64,000 nt of DNA from Methylomonas sp. (GTDB lineage: Bacteria > Pseudomonadota > Gammaproteobacteria > Methylococcales > Methylomonadaceae), in assembly GCA_002928965.1 (NCBI GenBank), contig PERU01000005.1, forward strand, positions 1-64,000, given 5' to 3'. Positions within the stretch are counted from its first letter, which is position 1; every line of letters begins with the position of its first letter. Positions 26,607-35,893 of the stretch are shown here, piece after piece. Both the position numbers and the translations under genes were made by a program. The notes beneath the pieces are model-generated. The model ran no database searches. It was not told the origin of the DNA and saw only the letters and a program-made list of their open reading frames with translations.

Positions 26607-26626
26607 ACAAATTAACGTTAATTTGT
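26607..26626. promoter_or_regulatory. Perfect 20-bp palindrome
   Basis: ACAAATTAACGTTAATTTGT is its own reverse complement. It lies between the divergent peroxiredoxin and AP2-like genes, 89 bases before the latter's start, and looks like an operator for a dimeric regulator. Confidence 0.5.
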
Positions 26627-26714
26627 AATCCGACGCTTACATGACTAACGGACGGTGTTAGAGTTAAACAGGATCATCTTGTGGGCTTTTGTTGATTAAA
26701 TTTGGTTGATGATT

Positions 26715-27227
26715 ATGGCAAAAGTTAAACATATTACAGAACCCGATGCCTTTGGTTTCCAAGTGCGCATTGTCAGGCGCGGCAAAGAAAGCAGCCGGTA
26801 TTTTTCACACAAGCTCTGGGGCAGCAAAACCAAATCTTTAAAGGCCGCCATCACTTGGCGGGATCAAATGCTGGTAGTGCTAAAAGGCAGTAAGACCCGC
26901 TTTTTGAAGCCGCCTAAAAACAAAACCACTACCGGTGTCACCGGAGTGTCCCGCACTATCAAGTTCGATCATCGTAAAGACAAGAGCTATCTCTGCTACA
27001 CGGTGTTTTGGGTGAAAGACGGTAAATCGCGCAATAAAACCTTTCAGGTAGGCAATGTGCAAACAGTTACTGCTGACGATGAACTCCACGCCTTTCGCAC
27101 AGCCCGACTGTTCCGCAGCTGCTACGAACATGCCATCGATCATGATGCGCAATTTGACGATAGCAAATTTGTAAACTGGAAAAAAACCCGCTTGTACGAA
27201 AACGAAGATCTTAATGTGGTTTCCTGA
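26715..27227 (+). CDS. AP2-domain-like DNA-binding protein
   Basis: A 170-aa basic protein from the ATG at 26715; two start codons lie just upstream in frame and no SD is decisive. It looks like two tandem AP2/integrase-type three-stranded DNA-binding units: residues about 8-60 (FGFQVRIVRRGKESSRYFSH...SLKAAITWRDQM) and 75-140 (GVTGVSRTIK...YTVFWVKDGKSRNKTFQVG...AFRTARLFRSCYEHA). Such proteins are known in bacteria and phages, sometimes with homing nucleases, but function is not established. The MITE2 copy at 27227 begins exactly at the stop codon. Confidence 0.65.
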   Translation: MAKVKHITEPDAFGFQVRIVRRGKESSRYFSHKLWGSKTKSLKAAITWRDQMLVVLKGSKTRFLKPPKNKTTTGVTGVSRTIKFDHRKDKSYLCYTVFWVKDGKSRNKTFQVGNVQTVTADDELHAFRTARLFRSCYEHAIDHDAQFDDSKFVNWKKTRLYENEDLNVVS

Positions 27228-27388
27228 GGAAGCACTGATTAAATCCTGCGACAGGACAAGTGATAAGTGTTTGATTCCGTTCGTGGTCGACTGCAAGGAT
27301 GCAGGCGTCAGAGCAACGCAGGAGCAGCTGCCGAGAGTTTGTCGAACCACTTGCGCCCCCAGCGAAATCGATTTGTTAAGCGCTTCCT
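27227..27388 (+). mobile_element. MITE2 family element, copy 1
   Basis: 162 bp with terminal inverted repeats starting AGGAAGCRCTGATTAAATC. It matches 35714-35893 over its length in opposite orientation, and an interior piece recurs in R1 copy b near 4787-4845. No transposase. It abuts the AP2-like gene stop. Confidence 0.8.
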
Positions 27389-27406
27389 TAAGCGCAATCT
27401 GGCTGA

Positions 27407-28264
27407 CTAAGCAGCATTTAGCCTGCCAGACTCATTAGAATCCAGCTCGATGCGCATCGATAGATCAATAGCCTGGACGTTTTTGGTTAATGCGCCAATA
27501 GAAATATAATCCACGCCAGTTTCGGCAATCTCACCGATGGTTTCCAGGCCGATATTGCCGGATGCCTCTAGCTCGACTTGGCCTTGATTCATGCCGACTG
27601 CAGTTTTGAGTTGCTCAATCGAAAAGTTGTCCAGCATGATCCGATCTGGATGTGCAGCCAAAGCTTCTTGAAACTCAGCTAACGATTCAACTTCAATCTC
27701 CACCATCACATCACTGATGGTTCGGGCTTGGCTGATAGCCTCGCTGATTGAGCCGGCGGCAATGATGTGATTTTCTTTGATCAAAATGGCATCAAACAAG
27801 CCAATGCGATGATTGACGCAACCGCCACACTTGACCGCATATTTTTGCGCCAATCTCAAGCCGGGCAGGGTTTTGCGGGTATCCAGCACTTTACAGCCGC
27901 TTCCGGCAACAGCGTTGGCATAGCACCTAGCCACAGTTGCTGTAGCTGACAGTGTCTGTAAGAGATTGAGCGCAGTACGTTCGCCGGTTAACAGCGCTCT
28001 TGCCGGACCATGCAGTTTACAAAGCAGACTACCTGCCGCCACATCATCACCGTCCTGAAACTGCCATTCGATGACTATTGCTGGATCGAGTTGCCGGAAG
28101 ACCGCATCGAACCAAGCCTGACCGCATAACACCATGTCTTCGCGAGTTATAACCCGGGCGCTGGCTTGTTTGGTTTCTGGAATGATGTTGGCGGTTAAAT
28201 CACCGCTGTCCACATCTTCGGCAAGGTATGCGGCAATTTCTTCATGCGTGGGTTGCAGTTTCAT
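27407..28264 (-). CDS. nadC: Nicotinate-nucleotide pyrophosphorylase
   Basis: Converts quinolinate and PRPP to nicotinate mononucleotide in de novo NAD synthesis. 285 aa from the ATG at 28264; a GTG four codons earlier is less likely. Seen: EDVDSGDLTANIIPE, LNLLQTLSATATVARCYA, the phosphate/quinolinate site DTRKTLPGLRLAQKYAVKCGG, HRIGLFDAILIKENHI, and the C-terminal EASGNIGLETIGEIAETGVDYISIGALTK. Divergent from ampD, as in E. coli and relatives. Confidence 0.96.
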   Translation of the reverse strand: MKLQPTHEEIAAYLAEDVDSGDLTANIIPETKQASARVITREDMVLCGQAWFDAVFRQLDPAIVIEWQFQDGDDVAAGSLLCKLHGPARALLTGERTALNLLQTLSATATVARCYANAVAGSGCKVLDTRKTLPGLRLAQKYAVKCGGCVNHRIGLFDAILIKENHIIAAGSISEAISQARTISDVMVEIEVESLAEFQEALAAHPDRIMLDNFSIEQLKTAVGMNQGQVELEASGNIGLETIGEIAETGVDYISIGALTKNVQAIDLSMRIELDSNESGRLNAA

Positions 28265-28375
28265 GATTTCAGGCACAATCGGTTATGAATAGTGGCCATT
28301 ATAAACCAAGCGAAGACGAGGCTTTGGCAAGCTGATTATGGGAAAATACCATTCTCGTTAATTCCTGCTCTCACC

Positions 28376-28921
28376 ATGAACATCTACCGGCACCGCATCG
28401 AAACAGCCAGATTTAAGCTATCGCCCAATTGCGATGCCCGGCCTGATCCTACGGACATTAGCCTGTTGGTCATCCATTGCATCAGTTTACCGCCCGAGCA
28501 GTTTGGGGAGGATTACATTGATCAATTGTTCTGCAATTGCCTGCAACCGGATGCACATCCTTATTTTCTGGATATACACCAACTCCGGGTATCTGCGCAT
28601 CTATTGATTCGTCGGGATGGTGAGTTGGTGCAATATGTCCCGTTTGATCAACGCGCTTGGCATGCCGGACTTTCAAAATTTAAAGGCAGAGAGCGCTGTA
28701 ATGATTTTTCGATTGGTATCGAGTTGGAAGGTTCGGTTAATCAAGCCTATACCCAGCAGCAATATCAGCAATTAACCGTAGTTACCAAGCTGTTATTTGC
28801 TCATTATCCGCGGCTGAACAGTCAAACGATAGCCGGACATAGCGACATTGCTCCAGGCAGAAAAGATGATCCAGGCCCATATTTCAATTGGCACTTGTAT
28901 CGCAATTCGCTTCGGCTATAG
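28376..28921 (+). CDS. ampD: N-acetyl-anhydromuramyl-L-alanine amidase AmpD
   Basis: Cytoplasmic zinc amidase that cleaves anhydro-muropeptides in cell-wall recycling. 181 aa from the ATG at 28376, which matches the family's beginning; upstream in-frame sequence is non-coding. Zinc ligands visible in LLVIHCISLPP, RAWHAGLS and GHSDIAPGRKDDPGP. The position after the first zinc-ligand histidine, usually Asn, is Cys here. Confidence 0.93.
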   Translation: MNIYRHRIETARFKLSPNCDARPDPTDISLLVIHCISLPPEQFGEDYIDQLFCNCLQPDAHPYFLDIHQLRVSAHLLIRRDGELVQYVPFDQRAWHAGLSKFKGRERCNDFSIGIELEGSVNQAYTQQQYQQLTVVTKLLFAHYPRLNSQTIAGHSDIAPGRKDDPGPYFNWHLYRNSLRL

Positions 28922-28928
28922 TCTAAGC

Positions 28929-29483
28929 TTAAGCTCTGTTGCGTAAATGGCTGGCAGTCAAAAACAATGCGGCAATTGAACGCGCCTCCGTGCATTCGCC
29001 ATTGGTCACCAAGGCATCTATCTGATGAATGCTCCAGGGTACAACTTCCAATTCTTCGGGCTCATCGCCAAGTAAGCGTTCCGGATAGAGTTGTTCGGCA
29101 AGAATGATGTCAATGGTGTGCTCCAGATAAGCTGGTGCCAATGATACGGTATGCAAGTGATGCAAGGCTTTGGCGCCATAGCCGACTTCTTCTTTGAGCT
29201 CACGATTGGCGGCTGTCAAATTATCTTCGCCGGCATCGATTTTGCCTTTGGGCAAACCCAATTCATAGCGATGCAGGCCGGCGGCGTATTCCCTGACCAA
29301 CAGAACCGTCTCGTTGTCTAACATCGGCACCACCAGTACGGCGCCCGTGGCGCTCCCCCTGGCCAAACGTTCATAGTCTCGAAATTCACCACTACTGAAC
29401 TCCAGATGCAAGGATTCAATACGAAATTGGCGGGTCTCGGCGATCACCGCTTTGCGATGAATAATGGGCATTTTTCGGCACAT
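28929..29483 (-). CDS. nudE: ADP-compounds hydrolase NudE
   Basis: Nudix hydrolase acting on ADP-ribose, NADH and Ap3A in E. coli. 184 aa; an ATG at 29471 gives 180 aa and is about as likely. The Nudix box is complete: GKIDAGEDNLTAANRELKEEVG. Divergent from the YrfG-type nucleotidase, a conserved neighbourhood. Confidence 0.9.
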   Translation of the reverse strand: MCRKMPIIHRKAVIAETRQFRIESLHLEFSSGEFRDYERLARGSATGAVLVVPMLDNETVLLVREYAAGLHRYELGLPKGKIDAGEDNLTAANRELKEEVGYGAKALHHLHTVSLAPAYLEHTIDIILAEQLYPERLLGDEPEELEVVPWSIHQIDALVTNGECTEARSIAALFLTASHLRNRA

Positions 29484-29591
29484 GTGGCAATCAAATTAGG
29501 ATTATTGATGCTTGCATCGTAACAGAGCCGTGCTGACAAGGCAGTGGCTTTTTCGTTAACATTAATTTATTTTCAAGACAAGGAAACTTTC

Positions 29592-30266
29592 ATGCTGGAC
29601 TGGTCAAACATCGAAACCGTATTGCTGGATATGGACGGCACTTTGCTGGACTTGAATTTCGATAATCACTTTTGGCAGGAATTTGTACCGCAGCGGTTTG
29701 CCGATTTGCATCAATTATCGTTGATTGAAGCCAAGCAACAATTACAGCCGCGTTTCAAAGCCATGGAAGGCCGCTTGGAATGGTATTGTCTGGATTACTG
29801 GAGTACTGAATTGCAATTGAATATTGCCGGATTGAAGCAGGAACTGGCGGGCTTGATTGCCGTACATCCGCATGTGGTGGAATTTTTAGATGCGGTTCGC
29901 GGCCCTGGCCGGCGCCTATTGCTGGTCACCAATGCCCATCGCGACAGCTTGAATCTGAAAATGCAGAAAACCTGTCTGCAGCAATTTTTTGATGAGATTG
30001 TTTCGTCACACGATTTTGGTCTGGCAAAGGAACAGCAGGGATTTTGGCAAACCCTGCAAGACTATCATCTCTTTGAAAAACATAGCACTTTGCTGGTAGA
30101 CGATAGCTTGGCAGTGCTGCGCTCTGCCCAGGAATTCGGCATCGCGCATCTGGTGTCTATCAGCAAACCGGATAGTCAGGCTCCGGTGCGGGAAATTACT
30201 GAGTTTCCGGCTGTGGAGGATTTTCGGGCGCTGATGGCAGGCTTGCCTCCTGTTGCCTCGGCTTAA
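29592..30266 (+). CDS. yrfG: HAD-family GMP/IMP nucleotidase YrfG
   Basis: A 224-aa HAD hydrolase; E. coli YrfG dephosphorylates GMP and IMP. Motif I VLLDMDGTLLDLNFD, motif II LLVTNAHRDS, lysine region LAKEQQGFW, motif IV LLVDDSLAVL. AAGGA lies about 8 bases before the chosen ATG. The end overlaps the convergent rhlB gene by 71 bases. Confidence 0.9.
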   Translation: MLDWSNIETVLLDMDGTLLDLNFDNHFWQEFVPQRFADLHQLSLIEAKQQLQPRFKAMEGRLEWYCLDYWSTELQLNIAGLKQELAGLIAVHPHVVEFLDAVRGPGRRLLLVTNAHRDSLNLKMQKTCLQQFFDEIVSSHDFGLAKEQQGFWQTLQDYHLFEKHSTLLVDDSLAVLRSAQEFGIAHLVSISKPDSQAPVREITEFPAVEDFRALMAGLPPVASA

Positions 30267-31527
30267 ACTCTCTGGGCTTACGATCAGCCTTCGGCCTTGG
30301 CGGGCGCTTGTCGTGGGGCATCACACGCTCACGAGGTGCCTTGCGTTCGGGTTTTATCACGTCTTCAACCAGCATGTCCTGAGTAATCGAGGTAACCGGG
30401 ACTTTTTCGCCAATATAGTCTTCAATATCCGGCATCGAATACGCATATTCCTCGCAAATAAAGCTGATGGCTTCACCACTGGCGCCAAAGCGGGCAGTAC
30501 GCCCAATCCGATGCACATAATCTTCAACGTCCTGCGGCAAATCGTAATTGAACACATGCGACACATCCGGGATATGCAAACCACGCGCGGCCACATCAGT
30601 AGCAATTAGCAGCGTAACCCGGTTTTCCTGAAAATCATTGAGCAGCCTTTGGCGCTTTTCCTGAGGTACGTCGCCACTGAGCATGGCTACCTTGTATCCA
30701 TTGGCTTCCAGATAGTCATCAAGCTGTTCCGCACACCTTTTGGTGTTGACGAATACGATGCTGCGTAACGGCTGATGGTATTTCAAAAGTCCTAGCAACA
30801 ACGGTATTTTTTGATCGTTGGCTGGGCAATAAGCGATTTGGTTGATAGCTTTGGACGTCACTTCTTCCGATTCGATGCGGATAAGCACCGGATTGTTCAT
30901 GTGTTCGTAAGCCAGTTCGGTGACCTTGTAAGACAAGGTCGCGGAAAACAGCAGATTCAAGCGTTTTTCCGGCGGCGGCATGCGGCGTAACAGAAAACGA
31001 ATATCTTTGATGAAGCCCAAATCAAACATCCGGTCGGCTTCGTCCATCACGGTAACCTGGATATTGTCCAGTGTGAAGGCCCCTTGCCGATAAAAATCGA
31101 TGATACGGCCCGGCGTGCCGATGATGATGTCGACGTTGGTTTTCAGTTTATCCAGCTGTTTTTGATAATCCGTGCCACCATAGATCAAAGCGAATTTCAG
31201 ATTCAAATATTTACCTAAAACCAGCGCATCTTTATGAATTTGAATGGCCAGTTCGCGGGTCGGTGCTAAAATCAATGCACGCGGATTTTTGATTTTCTCA
31301 CTTTCATCATTGATCAGGCGCTGGAAGGTAGCCAATAAAAAGCTGGCGGTTTTGCCGGTGCCGGTTTGGGCCTGACCAGCCACGTCTTTATCGCGCAGTG
31401 CCAACGGCAGAGATTTGTCCTGAATCGGCGTACAATTGATAAATCCTGCTTCTTTCAGGCTGGTGATAATGGAGTCGGAAAGCTCCAGATTGCTAAAACG
31501 TGTTTCCGTTAAATGTGCTTTTTTCAT
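30196..31527 (-). CDS. rhlB: DEAD-box RNA helicase RhlB
   Basis: ATP-dependent RNA helicase, partner of RNase E in the degradosome in enterics. 443 aa from the ATG at 31527. Motifs in order: Q motif FINCTPIQ, Walker A AQTGTGKT, PTRELAIQ, TPGRIIDF, DEAD (VMDEADRMF), SAT, and the helicase C motifs ARGLHIPDVSHV and HRIGRTARFG. The C-terminal 50 residues are a basic, proline-rich tail as in RhlB. Divergent from trxA with rho next, the classical rhlB/trxA/rho arrangement. Confidence 0.94.
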   Translation of the reverse strand: MKKAHLTETRFSNLELSDSIITSLKEAGFINCTPIQDKSLPLALRDKDVAGQAQTGTGKTASFLLATFQRLINDESEKIKNPRALILAPTRELAIQIHKDALVLGKYLNLKFALIYGGTDYQKQLDKLKTNVDIIIGTPGRIIDFYRQGAFTLDNIQVTVMDEADRMFDLGFIKDIRFLLRRMPPPEKRLNLLFSATLSYKVTELAYEHMNNPVLIRIESEEVTSKAINQIAYCPANDQKIPLLLGLLKYHQPLRSIVFVNTKRCAEQLDDYLEANGYKVAMLSGDVPQEKRQRLLNDFQENRVTLLIATDVAARGLHIPDVSHVFNYDLPQDVEDYVHRIGRTARFGASGEAISFICEEYAYSMPDIEDYIGEKVPVTSITQDMLVEDVIKPERKAPRERVMPHDKRPPRPKADRKPREFKPRQQEASLPSAPENPPQPETQ

Positions 31528-31627
31528 AGCCCAATAGCATAGCCTAAAACCGCTGGCGATGAAATCGATTGACAATTACCGCGCGACATAACTATAGTTT
31601 TTACTTTGTAAACTTTTGGAGATTGGC

Positions 31628-31954
31628 GTGAGCGACTTAGTCCTTCATGTATCGGATGCTGATTTTAACGAGACTGTACTTAAAGCCAGCGGACCTGTGT
31701 TAGTGGATTACTGGGCAGAATGGTGTGGCCCGTGCAAAATGATTGCCCCAGTTCTGGATGAAGTTGCAGCTGATTATCAAGGCAAATTGACTATTGCCAA
31801 ATTGAATATCGACGAAAATCCCAAAACACCACAGCACTATGGTGTGCGTGGGATTCCCACTCTGATGCTGTTTAAGGCTGGCGAAGTTGAAGCGACCAAA
31901 GTAGGCGCTTTGACCAAATCGCAATTAACGGCATTTATCGATAGCAATATCTGA
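31628..31954 (+). CDS. trxA: Thioredoxin 1
   Basis: A 108-aa general disulfide reductant with active site WCGPCK and the cis-proline region GIPTLMLF. Start codon is GTG at 31628, with GGAG six bases before it; this gives the usual thioredoxin N-terminus (SDLVLHVSD). Upstream of rho as in enterics. Confidence 0.96.
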   Translation: MSDLVLHVSDADFNETVLKASGPVLVDYWAEWCGPCKMIAPVLDEVAADYQGKLTIAKLNIDENPKTPQHYGVRGIPTLMLFKAGEVEATKVGALTKSQLTAFIDSNI

Positions 31955-32125
31955 CATTCTCCAACATAACCGGGCTTTTCAGAAAACGTTTTGATAAGTC
32001 CGGTTATTGCGCTAGAATCGCCCAAGCTTGCTTTCTGAGCATTCAAATCCCCGACATTTTTCCGACAACCACTTCTGCATAGACGGTTTCATGCCGTTTG
32101 CATTTCTTCTTTCCCCATAATCCTT

Positions 32126-33382
32126 ATGAATCTTACCGAGTTAAAACTAAAACAAGTTAGTGAAATTATTTCTATTGCCGAATCCCTTGGGCTTGAAAAT
32201 ATCGATAGAGCTCGAAAGCAGGAATTGATTTTCTCTATTCTGAAAAAGCAGGCAAAGAGCGGTGAAGACATATTTGGGGATGGCGTTTTAGAAATACTGC
32301 AAGACGGTTTTGGTTTTTTACGGACCCCCGGTTGTTCCTATCTGGCAGGACCGGATGATATTTACGTTTCACCCAGCCAGATCAGACGCTTTGGCCTGCG
32401 CACCGGCGACACAGTTAGCGGCAAAATCAGACCGCCCAAAGAAGGTGAACGTTATTTTGCGATGCTCAAAGTAGAAAGCATCAATTTCGAATCCCCAGAA
32501 CACGCCAAAAACAAAATTTCCTTTTCCAACCTAACCCCCCTATTCGCCAACAAACGTTTCCGCCTTGAGCAAGGCAATGGCACCAGCGAAGATTTGACTG
32601 CCCGGATCATTGACTTGATTGCACCGATCGGCAAAGGTCAGCGTGGTTTGATCGTATCGCCGCCGAAAGCCGGTAAAACCATGATCATGCAAAGTATTGC
32701 CCATGCCATCGCCGAGAAAAATCCTGAATGTTATCTGATCGTATTGTTGATCGACGAACGCCCGGAAGAGGTCACAGAAATGGAGCGCTGTGTGCGCGGT
32801 GAAGTGGTATCTAGCACCTTCGATGAGCCGGCCACCCGTCACGTTCAGGTCGCCGATATGGTTATCGAAAAAGCCCGTCGTTTGGTTGAGCACAAACACG
32901 ATGTGGTTATTCTGTTAGACTCGATTACCCGTTTGGCGCGTGCTTACAACATGGTGGTACCGTCCTCCGGCAAATTGCTGTCCGGCGGTGTGGATGCCAA
33001 TGCGCTGGAAAAACCCAAACGCTTTTTCGGTGCGGCCCGAAATATCGAAGAAGGCGGTAGTTTGACGATTATTGCAACCGCACTGGTTGAAACCGGCTCC
33101 CGCATGGATGAGGTGATTTTTGAAGAATTCAAAGGCACGGGCAACATGGAACTGCATCTGGAACGCAAAATTGCCGAGAAACGCATTTATCCTGCCATCA
33201 ATATCAATCGTTCCGGCACCCGCCGCGAAGAATATCTGGTCGATCCCGACGAACTGCAAAAAACCTGGATTTTACGGAAAATTCTGCAACCTATGGACGA
33301 ATTGGCCGCATCCGAGTTTTTATTGGGCAAATTAAAAGACTTTAAAACCAACGCCGAGTTTTTCGATTCGATGAAACGTTAA
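32126..33382 (+). CDS. rho: Transcription termination factor Rho
   Basis: Hexameric RNA-dependent ATPase that ends transcription. 418 aa: N-terminal RNA-binding OSB domain (about 1-130, with DGFGFLR and [12 protein letters not shown]), Walker A PPKAGKT near 180, Walker [18 protein letters not shown]-loop [12 protein letters not shown]-loop [22 protein letters not shown]. Full length and intact. A weak AACCGG/CCGGTT dyad with T stretches lies between trxA and rho (about 31968-32007) and might be a leader element. Confidence 0.97.
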   Translation: MNLTELKLKQVSEIISIAESLGLENIDRARKQELIFSILKKQAKSGEDIFGDGVLEILQDGFGFLRTPGCSYLAGPDDIYVSPSQIRRFGLRTGDTVSGKIRPPKEGERYFAMLKVESINFESPEHAKNKISFSNLTPLFANKRFRLEQGNGTSEDLTARIIDLIAPIGKGQRGLIVSPPKAGKTMIMQSIAHAIAEKNPECYLIVLLIDERPEEVTEMERCVRGEVVSSTFDEPATRHVQVADMVIEKARRLVEHKHDVVILLDSITRLARAYNMVVPSSGKLLSGGVDANALEKPKRFFGAARNIEEGGSLTIIATALVETGSRMDEVIFEEFKGTGNMELHLERKIAEKRIYPAININRSGTRREEYLVDPDELQKTWILRKILQPMDELAASEFLLGKLKDFKTNAEFFDSMKR

Positions 33383-33725
33383 GCATTTCGCCAAAAATAA
33401 CGTTCACCTTTGAAATAGTACCCACAGTGCATGAAGGGTGAGCCAAAAAACGTCATCTCGGATTGCCAAGATCCAGAAGCCATGGATGACGAGCGCCGAA
33501 CACATCCTTGTGGTCTTGATTTTAGCAATCCCCCGGCATTCCCTGAGCGGGGCAGGCTGTGCCGGCAAGACGTTGTTTCTGAAACATCTTTATAATCAGG
33601 CAGGGCATTGAGGGGAATGTATTTGAACAATCTCCCCAGCCCTCTGTTTTAAACAAGGGCGAGTAGACCGTGCTTTGGTAAGAACCAAATTTCTGGACGT
33701 TATTTGCAAGCAAATCCTAAGCATT
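33382..33725 (+). repeat. Dispersed repeat R3, copy with insert
   Basis: The two ends match 18833-19010, but about 165 bp of other sequence (roughly 33440-33604, with a CCATGGATGACG-type dispersed repeat) interrupts the middle. It begins at the rho stop codon. No gene in the whole gap 33383-33899. Confidence 0.6.
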
Positions 33726-33743
33726 TCAATTACTGAATTACAC

Positions 33744-33776
33744 AAGCCGGCTTGGGATCAATTTCCTTGCCGGCTT
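33744..33776 (+). terminator. Probable rho-independent terminator
   Basis: AAGCCGGC (33744-33751) pairs with GCCGGCTT (33769-33776) around a 17-base loop and runs into TTTTT. It would end readthrough from rho before the next gene. Confidence 0.55.
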
Positions 33777-33899
33777 TTTAATGCCCGAAAATCAGCCAAA
33801 TTAAACGCAGGATTTAAGCAGTTTAGACTAGCAGCTACAGTTTTATATTGTTATTCGCCCGGCTAATTTGTATATTGCCCGCTCACCTGAAATAGGAGT

Positions 33900-35600
33900 A
33901 TGGCTTTGCAAACGACCAGCAGATTTTTTATTCAATTTATTCGGCTAGCGGGACCTTTTTGGTTCTCCGAGAATAAAGCCACAGTCCGCAGCTTATCCCT
34001 GGCGCTGTTGGTGCTTACTTTGCTGCAAATTGCCATATCAGTCTATATCACGATTTGGAGCGCGGATTTGTTTGACGCTCTGGATCAGCGCTCTATGCCC
34101 CGCCTGTTTACTCAGGTCGGCTTGATTGTTCTGATTTTCATCGCCAATATCGCGATTACCGTGACGCATTTGATGGTAAAACGTCGGATACAGCTGGATT
34201 GGCGCGGCTGGCTGACAGATAAACTGATCGGCCAATGGATGCACGAGGGTAGACACTATCTGGTTACCCATATTCCCGGCAAACACGACAATCCTGATGG
34301 CCGTATAGCCGAAGACGTAAGAATTGCCACTGAATACGCGATAGATTTGCTACACAGCCTTTTTTACAGCGCGTTGTTACTGGCCAGTTTTACCCGGATT
34401 TTGTGGGATTTGTCTGGAACAATTAATGTCAACCTGGGCTTTATGCAAATTGAAATCATGGGCCACTTGGTGTGGATTGCCATGATTTATGCGGCCAGCG
34501 CATCCATGCTGGGCTGGTGGATTGGCAGACCACTCACCAAAGCCACTGATAACCGACAAACCGTTGAGGCGAATTTCCGTTTTTCGTTGGTCAAAGCCCG
34601 CGAAAACTCCCTGGCGATTGCCTTGATTCACGGCGAGAGCCACGAAACACCGCGCTTTCATCGCTTGTTTGGCGACATCGTCGATGCCTGGAACCAACAA
34701 ACCAAAGCCTGGGAAAACATTATGCTGTTTAGCTCCGGCTACTCCGTATTGTCGATGGCTTTTCCGATATTGGTGTCAGCACCGCGCTACATTCTGGGCA
34801 GCATTACTCTCGGAGCATTGATGCAGTCTGCGCAATCGTTCCAGCACATGGTATCTGCGCTATCCTGGCCGGTCGACAACATGGGCCGCGTGGCGGAATG
34901 GCGGGCATCGGTCGAACGGGTTTTGGGATTGGTCAGCGCCCTGGAGCAGTTGGAAAAAGAAATCGCCAAACCCGATCCGCACCGTATCCATCTGGTTAAA
35001 AAAGACCAGTCTGTGTTGCGATTTAAAAATCTGTGCCTATCCCGTTTGGACGGCATTGTCTGCATCCAGTCTTTAAACGAAGAAATCAAGGCAGGCGAGC
35101 GGGTATTGATTGCCGGAAATGCTTATACCGGAAATAAATTATTTAAAGCCATGGCCGGCTTATGGCCTTGGGGTGAAGGCTCAATTGAACTGCCTGATGA
35201 TGAACCCATGTTCTTTATGCCGCCGCGACCATTCCTGCCAACCGGCAGATTGCGGTCGGCGATTTGCTATCCTTTAAGCAGCAAAGATTTTAAGCAGGAC
35301 GATCTGGAATATGCCTTAAATCTAGTTGGGGTCGGCGATTTGATTGCGCAATTGGATGAAGTAGCCGATTGGGAGAAAACCCTGGAACGAGAGCAGCAAC
35401 AACGACTAGGGCTCGCCAGAGTGATATTGCAAAAACCAAAATGGATCATGATGCAGGAGGCTTTCGATTCACTTGATCCTGAGGGAGAAATCGATATGAT
35501 CCGTATCATCGAGCGCAAATTGCCCGAATCAACCCTGTTAAGCATTACCAAGCAACCGACCATCCAATCAATGCATAGTCGCCGCATTGTGTTGAATTAA
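33900..35600 (+). CDS. YddA/SbmA-type ABC membrane protein with degraded ATPase site
   Basis: A 566-aa inner-membrane protein of the YddA/BacA-related ABC group: an SbmA/BacA-like membrane domain (about 1-340, six helices, RRIQLDWRGWLTDKLIGQW...RIAEDVR) fused to a nucleotide-binding domain (about 360-566). Every ATPase motif is altered: Walker A is GNAYTGNKL (406-414) without GKS/T, signature is LEREQ (495-499) in place of LSxGE/Q, Walker B ends MMQE with Q519 for the Mg-binding Asp, and the switch His is K551 (SITKQPTI). The frame is intact and flanking residues typical of the family (AGLWPWG, SLDPEGE) remain. It probably cannot hydrolyse ATP normally; BacA/SbmA proteins work without an ATPase by proton drive, so a similar mode is plausible. 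Confidence 0.85.
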   Translation: MALQTTSRFFIQFIRLAGPFWFSENKATVRSLSLALLVLTLLQIAISVYITIWSADLFDALDQRSMPRLFTQVGLIVLIFIANIAITVTHLMVKRRIQLDWRGWLTDKLIGQWMHEGRHYLVTHIPGKHDNPDGRIAEDVRIATEYAIDLLHSLFYSALLLASFTRILWDLSGTINVNLGFMQIEIMGHLVWIAMIYAASASMLGWWIGRPLTKATDNRQTVEANFRFSLVKARENSLAIALIHGESHETPRFHRLFGDIVDAWNQQTKAWENIMLFSSGYSVLSMAFPILVSAPRYILGSITLGALMQSAQSFQHMVSALSWPVDNMGRVAEWRASVERVLGLVSALEQLEKEIAKPDPHRIHLVKKDQSVLRFKNLCLSRLDGIVCIQSLNEEIKAGERVLIAGNAYTGNKLFKAMAGLWPWGEGSIELPDDEPMFFMPPRPFLPTGRLRSAICYPLSSKDFKQDDLEYALNLVGVGDLIAQLDEVADWEKTLEREQQQRLGLARVILQKPKWIMMQEAFDSLDPEGEIDMIRIIERKLPESTLLSITKQPTIQSMHSRRIVLN

Positions 35601-35621
35601 CGCCTGCCTTATAAAATCGTC

Positions 35622-35646
35622 GCGAAGCATGTGCTGCATGCTTCGC
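35622..35646. other. Hairpin after the YddA-like gene
   Basis: Perfect 10-bp stem GCGAAGCATG/CATGCTTCGC with 5-base loop, 21 bases after the stop codon. It is followed by A rather than T residues, so it is not a standard terminator for the upstream gene. Confidence 0.5.
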
Positions 35647-35686
35647 AAAAAAAGTGCTGACTCCGGATACTTACAACAGGAAAAAG

Positions 35687-35714
35687 ACACCGCTGACGTT
35701 ATCAGCGGGTGTTT
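35687..35714 (+). terminator. Possible terminator of the YddA-like gene
   Basis: ACACCGCTGA pairs with TCAGCGGGTGT with a one-base bulge, followed by TTT. Short U-tract, so moderate confidence. Confidence 0.4.
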
Positions 35715-35893
35715 AGGGAAGCGCTGAATAAATCGATTCCACGCATACACTCTGGGACACAAGTGGTTCGACACGCTCTCGGCAACGGCTCCTGCGTTGC
35801 TTTAACGCCTGCATCCATGCAATCGACCACGAACGGAATCAAACACTTACCGTTAGTCCTAAACCTGTCGAAGGATTTAATCAGCGCTTCCTT
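35714..35893 (-). mobile_element. MITE2 family element, copy 2
   Basis: About 180 bp, reverse orientation relative to 27227-27388, with the same terminal inverted repeats (AAGCGCTGA.../...TCAGCGCTT). Its right end lies inside the 3' end of the lipoprotein gene, so that gene's last residues (LRKR) and stop codon are supplied by the element. Confidence 0.8.
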
